A DNA stretch of 6,230 nucleotides from Pseudomonadota bacterium (GCA_023388675.1 JAEWFU010000368.1:1-6230), one strand, 5' to 3'. Positions 1 to 6,129 are shown, counted from the stretch's first letter. Notes: a model not told the origin generated them from the sequence alone. Numbers and translations: made by a program.

Positions 1-315
1 GCCGCCTGGGAAACCACGGAACCTTACTATCCCGAACGCAGCCACGGTCCGCTGGACTTCAACACCTATCTGATGCCGGGGCCGGGTGACATCGCCCCCC
101 ATAACATCGCGATCCTCGAGCGTCCCGCGCCGGACGGCCCCTATGGCGGCAAGGGCCCGGGCGAAATGTGCGCCAATCCGGTGCTTCCGGCGATGGTCAA
201 TGCCGTTTTCAATGCCGTCGGCGTCCGCATCGACGAATTGCCGATCACGCCGGAAAAAGTGCTGCGCGGCATCCGCGCCAATGGCGGCGCGCAGCCGCAG
301 GGCCGGCGGGGCTGA
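1..315 (+). CDS. Xanthine dehydrogenase / CoxL-family molybdopterin-binding large subunit, C-terminal fragment
   Basis: The reading frame is open from base 1 and ends at TGA 313-315, so only the last 104 residues are in the window and the start lies to the left. The fragment carries the C-terminal signature of molybdenum hydroxylase large subunits: a YGGKGPGEM motif, then a hydrophobic NPVLPAMVNAVFNAVGVRI helix, then the terminal LPITPEKVLRGI stretch. The Glu of GPGE (residue 55 of the fragment) aligns with the catalytic base Glu of xanthine oxidase-family enzymes, which helps activate the Mo-bound hydroxyl that hydroxylates the substrate carbon. Such proteins are usually cytoplasmic and work with an FAD subunit and a 2Fe-2S subunit, which may lie upstream. 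The motif differs from that of true form I CO dehydrogenase, so the substrate is unknown. The CoxD-like and CoxE-like genes downstream support the assignment. Family call is firm; substrate is not. Confidence 0.88.
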   Translation, partial: AAWETTEPYYPERSHGPLDFNTYLMPGPGDIAPHNIAILERPAPDGPYGGKGPGEMCANPVLPAMVNAVFNAVGVRIDELPITPEKVLRGIRANGGAQPQGRRG

Positions 316-340
316 GGGGCTTTCAGGATGCAGGTGCTCT

Positions 341-590
341 ACGTTGCCCCCCTCTGTCCTGCCGGATGCCGCCCTACGCCAGGGCTTCGGGCGTTCGTCG
401 CTCGAAAAGCCAAATCGTTGGCTTTTCGTCCGCCTCGCGGACCACTCCTCACCCCCCACGGGGGGGGAGATCGGCAGCTTCGCGCTCGTCGTCCTTTCTG
501 CAACGCCCAGGTTGGCGATTTGCGAAAGTCGGGCGGCCGGCTGATCTCCCCCCTCGTGGGGGAGATGTCCGGAAGGACAGAGGGGCGCGC
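341..590. repeat. Palindromic intergenic repeat element (about 250 bp)
   Basis: The region between the large-subunit gene and the CoxD-like gene (316-623) has no convincing gene and is dominated by symmetric sequence. The ends are inverted copies: 349-366 matches the reverse complement of 568-585 at 17 of 18 positions (CCCCTCTGTCCTxCCGGA). Inside are G/C-run hairpins: 452-457 (six C) with 461-466 (six G), and a perfect 9-bp stem 544-552/558-566 with a 5-base loop. The GGGGGGAGATC block at 462-472 also recurs inverted near 543-553. I recognise this C-run/GGGGAGAT pattern as a dispersed intergenic repeat common in Mesorhizobium-like genomes; that is recall, not a search. No transposase is present. 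Open frames crossing it are uneven and chance-like. The exact borders are uncertain by 10-15 bases. Confidence 0.65.
403..442. other. Two adjacent perfect hairpins inside the repeat element
   Basis: The first hairpin has a perfect 11-bp stem, CGAAAAGCCAA (403-413) with TTGGCTTTTCG (418-428), and a 4-base ATCG loop. The second, GTCCGC (428-433) with GCGGAC (437-442), has a 3-base loop and shares base 428 with the first. There is no U-run after either stem, so this is not a standard intrinsic terminator. It could still fold in RNA read through from the upstream gene and influence expression of the CoxD-like gene; that is inference. Confidence 0.6.
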
Positions 591-623
591 AAAGGAACGC
601 GACGGTGACCAGCGGGGTGCCCC

Positions 624-1505
624 ATGCCGATAAGGCGCTCCATTGTCGGCATAGACAGCCCCGACCGCCTCGCGACCTCGCTGCGCGATGCGCAATACCT
701 GGCCGATGACAGCCTTGCCACGGCGGCCTATCTCGCGCTGGCGCTCGGCAAGCCGCTGCTGCTCGAGGGGGCGCCGGGGGTCGGCAAGACCGAGGGTGCA
801 AAGGCCATCGCCTCCGTGCTCGGACGCCAGCTCGTGCGGCTGCAATGTTACGAGGGCATCGATTCCGCCCACGCGCTTTACGAGTGGAACTATCCGCGCC
901 AGATGCTGGCGATCCGGCAGGCGCGGGAGGAATTCGTCAACATCTATGCGGACGATTTCCTCATCGCGCGGCCCATGCTGGAGACGCTGCGCCATCCGCG
1001 CGACACGGTGCTGCTGATCGACGAGATCGACCGCGCCGATCATGAGTTCGAAGCGTTTCTGCTGGAATTCCTGTCCGATTTCTCGATCTCGATTCCCGAG
1101 CGTGGGACGATCCGCGCGCAGGAGCATCCGGTGGTCGTGCTGACCTCCAACCGCACCCGCGAGCTTCACGAAGCCTTGCGGCGGCGCTGCGTCTATCACT
1201 GGATCGATTATCCCCATCCCACCCGCGAGGCAGAGATCGTGATGATGCGCGCCAGCCAGGTCGCGCACGACACGGCCTATCGCGTGGTTGCCGCCGTCGG
1301 CGCGCTGCGTGCCGAGCCGCTCGCGAAACCGCCGGGCGTGGCGGAAACCGTGGAGTGGGCCGAAGCCGCGACCCTGCTGCACGAGCAGGGCGCGCCGTGG
1401 CCGGCGGCATTCCGCCGAGCCATCGGCGTTGCGCTGAAGGATCAGGACGATCTCACGTTCCTCGAACCCCGCCTCGACGATATGCTGCGGGAGGCCGCGG
1501 CGTGA
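624..1505 (+). CDS. CoxD-like MoxR-family AAA+ ATPase
   Basis: This is a 293-residue cytoplasmic AAA+ ATPase. Walker A is GAPGVGKT (residues 49-56), Walker B is LLIDEID (130-136), sensor 1 is TSN (174-176), and the Arg-finger region is ALRRRC (184-189). The block QCYEGIDSAHALYEWNYPRQ begins at residue 74 and is typical of CoxD-like proteins. Length is close to that of carboxidotroph CoxD (about 295). CoxD is known as an ATP-dependent chaperone that helps mature the metal centre of CO dehydrogenase with the VWA protein CoxE. Here the likely client is the molybdenum hydroxylase encoded upstream. ATG 624 is favoured because an in-frame TGA lies at 606-608 and no earlier start exists. The ribosome site is weak (AGCGGGG, 611-617). 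The gene ends in a GTGA overlap with the next gene, so translation is probably coupled. A generic MoxR role is the alternative, but the CoxL-D-E order favours maturation. Confidence 0.9.
   Translation: MPIRRSIVGIDSPDRLATSLRDAQYLADDSLATAAYLALALGKPLLLEGAPGVGKTEGAKAIASVLGRQLVRLQCYEGIDSAHALYEWNYPRQMLAIRQAREEFVNIYADDFLIARPMLETLRHPRDTVLLIDEIDRADHEFEAFLLEFLSDFSISIPERGTIRAQEHPVVVLTSNRTRELHEALRRRCVYHWIDYPHPTREAEIVMMRASQVAHDTAYRVVAAVGALRAEPLAKPPGVAETVEWAEAATLLHEQGAPWPAAFRRAIGVALKDQDDLTFLEPRLDDMLREAAA
1489..1494 (+). promoter_or_regulatory. Shine-Dalgarno site that sets the GTG start of the VWA gene
   Basis: GGGAGG lies 7 bases before GTG 1502, within the end of the CoxD-like gene. It supports GTG 1502 as the start rather than ATG 1562, which has no comparable upstream site and would cut into the conserved N-terminal FVEFATLLRMNGF segment. 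Confidence 0.65.
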
Positions 1506-2614
1506 ACGACACGCTCCCCCGTCCGCTTCTGCCTTTCGTCGAATTCGCGACCCTGTTGCGAATGAATGGCTTCGCGGTTGCGCCGGAGCAGACGCAGACC
1601 TTCGTCGCGGCGGTCGGACTGCTCGGTCCGCGCTCGATGGAGGACATTCACCGCGCCGCCCTCGCCACAATCGGCCCGTCGCCGGATCGCCGCGACGAGT
1701 TCGACGCGCTGTTTCGACTGGCCTTTCTCGGGCAATCGCTTCCGGCCGCAACCGGCGAGCCGGACGAGGACGAACTGGAGGCCTATGACGATCGCGACGG
1801 TGGGATGGAGCCGCCTGAAACCGACGAGGCCGAAGAGTCGGGCGGCACGCCGACAGGGGTGGAGCGCTTGTTCAATCGCCGTTTTGCCGGGCTCTCGGAA
1901 GCCGAGGCGCTTCGCCGTTTCCGCCGTCGCGCGCCATCGGAACTGCCGCGCAGGCGCTCGCGGCGGCTTGTCGCCTCCAAGCGACGCGGGCGTCTCGACA
2001 TGCGCGGCGCGCTGCGCGAAGCGGTCGCGCGCGACGGCGAGGTCGTGCGTCTGCCGACGCTCGACCGCAGGCAGCGCCGCCGGCGTGTCCTGTTGTTGAT
2101 CGACGTGTCCGGATCGATGAAGGACAACACCGATACCTATCTGCGCTTTGCCCATGCTTTGGCTCAGGCGACGGACAGGCTCGAGGTCTTCACGCTCGGA
2201 ACCCGCCTCACGCGCATCACGCGCGCGCTACGCCGGCGCAGCCGCGACCAGGCGCTTGAGCTTGCGTCGACGCTGGTGGCGGACTGGGATGGCGGCACGC
2301 GGCTTGGCGATGCCTTGCAGGCCTTCCTCGCCGTGCCGCGCTTTTCCGGTTTCTCGCGCGGGGCGCTGGTGGTCGTCCTTTCCGACGGTTTGGAGCGCGG
2401 CGATCACGCCGCCATGACCGATGCCATGCAACGCCTGGCGCGCCTTGCATGGCGAATCCTCTGGCTGAATCCGCTTGCCGGCGGCGCGGCCTATTCCGCC
2501 GAGACCGGCGCGCTCAGGTCGGTGCTGCCGTTCATCGACCGGCTCGGCGATGGCTCGAGCGCGCGCAGCGTGTGCGCAGAGGTACTCGGCTTCGAACGGA
2601 GACTGTCTGCATGA
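1502..2614 (+). CDS. CoxE-like VWA-domain protein
   Basis: This 370-residue protein begins at GTG 1502, inside the GTGA overlap with the CoxD-like gene. The N-terminal part (about 9-80) is the helical region typical of CoxE proteins. It is followed by a strongly acidic linker (86-112) and an Arg-rich stretch (about 131-197) that includes RGRLDMRGALREAV. The C-terminal half is a von Willebrand A domain with a full MIDAS metal site: DVSGS (D201, S203, S205), T266 in DGGTRLGD, and D295 in LSDGLERGD. WRILWLNPL near residue 320 is also a CoxE hallmark. CoxE is known to act with the AAA+ protein CoxD in metal-centre maturation of CO dehydrogenase, and VWA plus MoxR pairs work together widely. Here it is inferred to help mature the neighbouring molybdenum hydroxylase. 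The frame stays open upstream to 1355, but that part overlaps the ATPase gene and is not credible coding. No signal peptide or membrane span is seen, so it is cytoplasmic or peripheral. Confidence 0.88.
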   Translation: MNDTLPRPLLPFVEFATLLRMNGFAVAPEQTQTFVAAVGLLGPRSMEDIHRAALATIGPSPDRRDEFDALFRLAFLGQSLPAATGEPDEDELEAYDDRDGGMEPPETDEAEESGGTPTGVERLFNRRFAGLSEAEALRRFRRRAPSELPRRRSRRLVASKRRGRLDMRGALREAVARDGEVVRLPTLDRRQRRRRVLLLIDVSGSMKDNTDTYLRFAHALAQATDRLEVFTLGTRLTRITRALRRRSRDQALELASTLVADWDGGTRLGDALQAFLAVPRFSGFSRGALVVVLSDGLERGDHAAMTDAMQRLARLAWRILWLNPLAGGAAYSAETGALRSVLPFIDRLGDGSSARSVCAEVLGFERRLSA

Positions 2615-3492
2615 AGATCATCGACGCGCATCATCATATCTGGCGGCAGGCCGATCTGCCCTGGCTTCTCGGCCCGACCCAGCCGCGCATCTTCGGCGCA
2701 TACGACGCGATCAAGCGCGACTATCCGATCGAGGAATATCTGGAGGACATTGCGGGAAGCGGCGTCGAGAAATCCGTCTACGTGCAGGCGAACTGGGCGC
2801 CCAACTGGGCCGAGGACGAGGTCGCCTGGGTGCAGGAAACGGCCGACCGCACCGGCTGGCCGCATGCGATCGTCGGCTATTGCGACATGACGGTCCCGGA
2901 CGCGCGGCCCGCACTGGACAAGCTTGCGAAATATCCGCTGATGCGCGGCATCCGCCAGCAGTTCCACTGGCACGAGAACGAGCAGTATCGCTTCGCCAGG
3001 ACGCCCGATCTTTGCCGTGACGCCAATGTGCAGCGCAACGTCGCCTATCTGAGGGACTACGACTGGAGCTTCGACCTGCAGGTCTTCGCCGACCAGATGG
3101 ATGGGGCGGCCGAGCTTGCGGAAGCCTGCCCCAAGATCACGTTCATCCTCCAGCATGCCGGCATGCTGGAGGACCTTTCGGATGACGGCCGCGCCAATTG
3201 GAAGGCGCAGATGCGCAAGCTTGCAAAGCAGGAGAACGTCGTCTCGAAGCTTTCGGCCTTCGGCACCTTCATCCACCAGAACGACGCTGCGCACATCGAG
3301 CGCATCCTGCATGACACCGTCGCGATCTTCGGCGCGAAACGCTGCCTCTATGGCTCCAATTTCCCCATCGAGAAACTGTGGACCAGCTACGGGGAACTGA
3401 TGCGTGCCTTCCTGAAGGCCGCGAACGACCTCAGTGCGGGACGGCGGAAGGCGATCTTTTACGACACGGCAAAGCGAGTCTACCGGCTTTAG
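2611..3492 (+). CDS. Amidohydrolase 2 (COG3618-type) TIM-barrel hydrolase, probable lactonase
   Basis: This 293-residue protein starts at ATG 2611, which overlaps the VWA stop (ATGA), with GGAG at 2598-2601 nine bases upstream. It opens with DAHHHIW (D5, H7, H9), the metal-binding HxH strand of amidohydrolase 2 enzymes. Other family landmarks are RGIRQ (112-116) followed by FHWH (118-121), QHAG (H182 on a later barrel strand), and YGSNFP (N250) near the end. Relatives include L-fucono-lactone and L-rhamnono-lactone hydrolases and 2-pyrone-4,6-dicarboxylate lactonase. All act on lactones or similar rings in the cytoplasm, usually in sugar or aromatic catabolism. N250 replaces the Asp found in the GSDWP motif of many members; I believe some COG3618 proteins share Asn. 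Translational coupling to the CoxE-like gene ties it to the molybdenum hydroxylase operon. The substrate is not readable; lactonase or amidase action on the hydroxylase product is inference. Confidence 0.88.
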   Translation: MKIIDAHHHIWRQADLPWLLGPTQPRIFGAYDAIKRDYPIEEYLEDIAGSGVEKSVYVQANWAPNWAEDEVAWVQETADRTGWPHAIVGYCDMTVPDARPALDKLAKYPLMRGIRQQFHWHENEQYRFARTPDLCRDANVQRNVAYLRDYDWSFDLQVFADQMDGAAELAEACPKITFILQHAGMLEDLSDDGRANWKAQMRKLAKQENVVSKLSAFGTFIHQNDAAHIERILHDTVAIFGAKRCLYGSNFPIEKLWTSYGELMRAFLKAANDLSAGRRKAIFYDTAKRVYRL

Positions 3493-3493
3493 A

Positions 3494-3539
3494 GCATCGG
3501 ACCGAAAAGTGGGAACCGGTTTTCGGATGAATCCGATGC
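3494..3539. repeat. Rhizobiales-type intergenic palindrome
   Basis: An outer perfect 8-bp stem GCATCGGA (3494-3501)/TCCGATGC (3532-3539) encloses an inner perfect 7-bp stem CCGAAAA (3502-3508)/TTTTCGG (3520-3526). The loop has 11 bases, and there is a 5-base bulge on the 3' side (3527-3531). It begins one base after the amidohydrolase stop. The sequence matches my memory of a very common dispersed repeat of Rhizobiales genomes. It may fold in the 3' UTR and shield the upstream message or weaken read-through, but it has no U-run. Confidence 0.75.
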
Positions 3540-3554
3540 GCAAACAAAAAGATC

Positions 3555-3592
3555 GATCGCCAGCTATGCGTCCGTCAGGACGCTTGGCGATC
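3555..3592. other. Compound hairpin in the gap before the MBL gene
   Basis: Outer arms GATCGCCA (3555-3562) and TGGCGATC (3585-3592) pair perfectly. Within them GCGTCC (3568-3573) pairs with GGACGC (3578-3583) around a GTCA loop. On the + strand no U-run follows. On the - strand the hairpin is followed by GATCTTTTTGTTTG, which resembles an intrinsic terminator, but no - strand gene ends here. Together with the preceding palindrome it accounts for most of the 129-bp gap. No clear sigma-70 promoter was found in the remainder. Confidence 0.5.
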
Positions 3593-3608
3593 TAGCATCA
3601 GGCAAGGA

Positions 3609-3614
3609 AGGGAG
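3609..3614 (+). promoter_or_regulatory. Ribosome binding site of the MBL-fold gene
   Basis: AGGGAG within a longer purine-rich run (3604-3619) lies 7 bases before ATG 3622. It fixes this start and suggests translation independent of the upstream gene. Confidence 0.7.
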
Positions 3615-3621
3615 AGGGACC

Positions 3622-4470
3622 ATGGCTCTTGAGATCAAGGTTCTCGACTATGGCGACATCGAGCTCGAATCGAGCTTCCTCGTGCTCGGCCGCAACTGCG
3701 GCATCAGGGCGCGCGTCTATACCTACGGCTTCCTGATCCTCGGTGGGCAATATCCGATCCTTGTCGACACCGGGTTCCGCGACAATGCGATCATGGAAAC
3801 GCTGGGCATGCGTGGCCTGCAATTTCATGAGCAGATGATCGAGAACCAGCTTGCACGGCACGGGCTCAAGCCCGGCGACATCCGCTACATCTGCCATACG
3901 CATCTGCACATCGACCATGCCGGCAAGGACGATCATTTCCCGATGAACACGACGGTGGTGATAAACCGCCGGGAGATGGAATGCTCGGTCTCGGGCCTCA
4001 TGCATCCGCAATATCCGAAGCCCGACATCATGCACCTCGTCGAGCGGCTGCACACGCCCGGCGCGCTACGCTTCGAGGATCTGGAGCTTTCGGGGCCGGT
4101 TGAGCTGATCCCCGGCGTGGTGCTGGAGGCCGCCAACGCCCACACCGAGGGCTCGATGAACGTCCATGTCGAGACCGCCGAGGGCCGCGCTACCATCTGC
4201 GGCGATGTGATCTACGACATCCAGAACCAGATCGTCGAACCGTTCCATCAGATTCAGGCGCATGAGCCGCAGGTCACCGGCAACCACGCCGGATCGAAAC
4301 GCTCGGAAAAGGCTGCGATCAAGAAGCTGCTCAACGGTTCGCGCTTCCTGCTGCCGGTGCACGACAAGCCGGCCAAGGTGGAAAACGGCCAGATCGTCGG
4401 CAGGCTCGACATGGCCGTGCCTGGGCCGGTGAGCCAGACTGTTCACCGCCGCAACTGGTTTCCGGCCTAG
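3622..4470 (+). CDS. MBL-fold metallo-hydrolase, N-acyl homoserine lactonase-like family
   Basis: This 282-residue metallo-beta-lactamase-fold protein has an intact two-metal site: HTHLHIDH (H94, H96, D98, H99), H174 in NAHTEGS, D195 in CGDVIYD, and H247 in LPVHD. The strand LVDTGF (about 49-54) before the metal motif and the overall length fit the family that holds AHL lactonases (AiiA, AttM/AhlD) and the 4-pyridoxolactonase of Mesorhizobium vitamin B6 breakdown. These enzymes open lactone rings with Zn or similar metals. No signal peptide is visible, so it should act in the cytoplasm. It sits between a COG3618-type amidohydrolase and an SMP-30 lactonase-like protein, which suggests a ring-opening step in catabolism more than quorum quenching. 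The next gene follows after 24 bases, so they are probably co-transcribed. Family call is strong; the exact lactone, or another ester or amide substrate, is unknown. Confidence 0.88.
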   Translation: MALEIKVLDYGDIELESSFLVLGRNCGIRARVYTYGFLILGGQYPILVDTGFRDNAIMETLGMRGLQFHEQMIENQLARHGLKPGDIRYICHTHLHIDHAGKDDHFPMNTTVVINRREMECSVSGLMHPQYPKPDIMHLVERLHTPGALRFEDLELSGPVELIPGVVLEAANAHTEGSMNVHVETAEGRATICGDVIYDIQNQIVEPFHQIQAHEPQVTGNHAGSKRSEKAAIKKLLNGSRFLLPVHDKPAKVENGQIVGRLDMAVPGPVSQTVHRRNWFPA

Positions 4471-4483
4471 GTTCGGCAGTACG

Positions 4484-4490
4484 AGGAGGA
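4484..4490 (+). promoter_or_regulatory. Strong ribosome binding site of the fusion gene
   Basis: AGGAGGA, close to the ideal anti-16S complement, ends 4 bases before ATG 4495, in the 24-base gap after the MBL gene. It firmly supports this start. Confidence 0.8.
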
Positions 4491-4494
4491 GACA

Positions 4495-6084
4495 ATGGCG
4501 CACGACGCAGCAAGACCGCACTTCCGCGATCTGATCGACGAACACGCGCCGGTGCGGCAGATCGGGTCCGGCTTCATCTTCACCGAGGGGCCGATCTGGC
4601 ATCCGGTCGAGCACCATCTGCTGTTCTCGGACATGCCCGGCGATGTGCGTCGGCGCTGGGACCGCGACGGCGTGCGGGAGGTGATGCGGCCGGCCCACAA
4701 GGGCAACGGCATGACCTACGATGCCGACCTCAACCTGCTTGTCTGCGAGCACGCCACGTCGAGCGTCGCGCGCTTCGGGGCGGACGGCCGCCGCGACGTG
4801 CTCGCCAGCCATTTCGAGGGCAGGGAACTGAACAGCCCGAACGATCTGTGCGTGCACTCCAGCGGCGCGATCTATTTCTCCGACCCGTGGTACGGCCGGA
4901 TGGCGCATTACGGCGTGGAGCGGCCGCGCCAGCTCGGATGGCAGGGCGTGTTCCGTATCCCGCCGGGGCAGGTCGGCGGTGAGCCGCAACTGCTGGTCGA
5001 CCGCTATCTCTTCAGCCAGCCCAACGGACTGTGTTTCTCGCCCGATGAGACGCTGCTCTATGTGAACGACACCGAGCAGTGCAACATCCGCGTCTTCGAC
5101 GTGAAGCCGGACGGCACGCTGGACGGCGGTCGCCTGTTCGCCTCCGGCATCAAGGATACGCTGAAGTCGGGCGTGCCCGATGGCATGAAGTGCGATGCGG
5201 AGGGCAACGTCTGGGTGACGGCGCCGGGCGGCGTGTGGGTCTACGATCCGGCAGGGCAGCTTCTCGGCAAGGTTTCGATCCCCGAACTGCCGGCAAACCT
5301 GCACTGGGGCGGGGAAGACTGGCGCACGCTGTTCGTCTGCGCGTCGACCTCGGTCTATGCCGTGGACGTCAAGATCGGACCGCGCAGCGAACCCTTCATG
5401 CGCTCGCGGAGCGCCGCGCGCTCGGGGGCGCCATCCCCCAGCCAGCCCGTCGCTGCGGCCAGCGATGGCAGCTTCAAGCTGGACACGTCGCGTTGCGCGC
5501 TCATCATCCAGGATATGCAGAACGATGTGGTGATGGACGGCGGCGCGTTTGCCGATTCCGGTTCACCCCAGCATTGTCGCGAGCAGAACGCGATCGAAAA
5601 TGCGCGCCGCCTCGCCGAGCATTGTCGCGCGATCGGCGTGCCGGTGATCCATGTCTGGTTCGAGGTCGACAACGCCGGCCGCGGCATGACGCTGAACGCG
5701 CCGCTGTTCGAGAACACGATGCAGGCCAACGCGCTGGTGAAAGGCAGTTGGGGCGCCCAGCCCGTGCCGGGACTGGAGGCGCAGGCGGGCGACCATGTCG
5801 TTTCCAAAAGCCGCATGAGCGCCTGGGAAGGCACCAGCCTGGAAACCGTGCTCAAGGCCGAGGGCCGGGACACCATCATCGAGACCGGCGCCTGGACCAA
5901 CATGTCTATCGAGCACACGGCGCGAACCGGGGCCGACAAGGGCTACATCATGATCGTGCCGGAGGATGCCTGCTCGACCATGAACGCCGACTGGCACCGC
6001 GCCTCGATTGACTACGCGTTGCAGAATGTCGCCGCCGTGACCACGACGGATGAGGTTTTGCGGGCTCTGGGCTCGGCCGGATAG
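4495..6084 (+). CDS. SMP-30/gluconolactonase-type propeller fused to an isochorismatase-like hydrolase
   Basis: One uninterrupted 529-residue frame holds two domains. Residues about 18-300 form an SMP-30/gluconolactonase/LRE beta-propeller. Its expected metal ligands are E31 (TEGPIW), N177 (QPNGL) and D229 (VPDGM), with N116/D117 (NSPND) as the likely substrate site. It ends at a typical TLFVCASTSVYAVDV strand. A Ser/Ala/Pro-rich linker (about 304-326) follows. Residues about 332-525 are an isochorismatase-like (cysteine hydrolase) domain with catalytic D340 in IIQDMQND and K438 in VVSKSRMSAW. The usual nucleophile Cys is Ser471 (TCT) in WTNMSIEHTAR. SMP-30 enzymes open sugar or aromatic lactones; isochorismatase-like enzymes cleave amides, ureido groups or vinyl ethers. 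Two linked hydrolytic steps in one pathway are inferred. No signal peptide or membrane span. A reading error hiding a stop at the joint is possible but not indicated, since both domains are complete and share the frame. Confidence 0.85.
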   Translation: MAHDAARPHFRDLIDEHAPVRQIGSGFIFTEGPIWHPVEHHLLFSDMPGDVRRRWDRDGVREVMRPAHKGNGMTYDADLNLLVCEHATSSVARFGADGRRDVLASHFEGRELNSPNDLCVHSSGAIYFSDPWYGRMAHYGVERPRQLGWQGVFRIPPGQVGGEPQLLVDRYLFSQPNGLCFSPDETLLYVNDTEQCNIRVFDVKPDGTLDGGRLFASGIKDTLKSGVPDGMKCDAEGNVWVTAPGGVWVYDPAGQLLGKVSIPELPANLHWGGEDWRTLFVCASTSVYAVDVKIGPRSEPFMRSRSAARSGAPSPSQPVAAASDGSFKLDTSRCALIIQDMQNDVVMDGGAFADSGSPQHCREQNAIENARRLAEHCRAIGVPVIHVWFEVDNAGRGMTLNAPLFENTMQANALVKGSWGAQPVPGLEAQAGDHVVSKSRMSAWEGTSLETVLKAEGRDTIIETGAWTNMSIEHTARTGADKGYIMIVPEDACSTMNADWHRASIDYALQNVAAVTTTDEVLRALGSAG

Positions 6085-6091
6085 CGCGCTC

Positions 6092-6105
6092 TGCCCGGCC
6101 GGGCA
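6092..6105. other. Perfect GC-rich 14-base palindrome after the fusion gene
   Basis: TGCCCGGCCGGGCA starts 7 bases after the stop codon. It is perfectly self-complementary but has almost no loop and no following U-run, so it is a poor intrinsic terminator. It could mark the transcript end or a protein-binding site. It is also within reach of chance in GC-rich DNA. Confidence 0.35.
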
Positions 6106-6129
6106 ACGTTGCTCGCGGAAAATCTCATG

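Noticed and set aside
86..633. Several + strand open frames across the left intergenic region
   Set aside because: They run over both the large-subunit tail and the palindromic repeat in other frames, with Arg/Pro/Ser-rich products and no motif.
1355..1501. Upstream extension of the VWA frame to ATG 1355
   Set aside because: It would overlap the ATPase by about 150 bases and adds a low-complexity Arg/Ala tail. GTG 1502 with GGGAGG seven bases upstream fits better.
339..1751. Long - strand open frame of 470 codons
   Set aside because: It lies antisense to the clear AAA+ ATPase and VWA genes and runs through the repeat. Its product is Arg-rich without recognisable motifs, as expected for a shadow frame in GC-rich DNA.
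2449..2610. Upstream extension of the amidohydrolase frame to ATG 2449
   Set aside because: The added residues overlap the conserved end of the VWA protein. ATG 2611 directly precedes the family's N-terminal KIIDAHHHIW strand and has its own ribosome site.
1..2614. Calling the cluster an aerobic CO dehydrogenase
   Set aside because: The diagnostic active-site loop lies outside the window, and the visible C-terminal motif resembles other molybdenum hydroxylases.
3555..3592. Intrinsic terminator on the - strand
   Set aside because: The stem plus T-run is present, but no - strand gene leads into it, so it has no evident transcript to terminate.
3622..4470. Calling this gene a quorum-quenching AHL lactonase
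   Set aside because: The metal motif is shared by many lactonases and esterases in the family. The context is catabolic and no luxI/luxR gene is in the window.
4066..5304. Long - strand open frame of 412 codons opposite the MBL and fusion genes
   Set aside because: It is antisense to two genes with intact catalytic motifs. The translation has no domain signature and the open frame follows from third-position GC bias.
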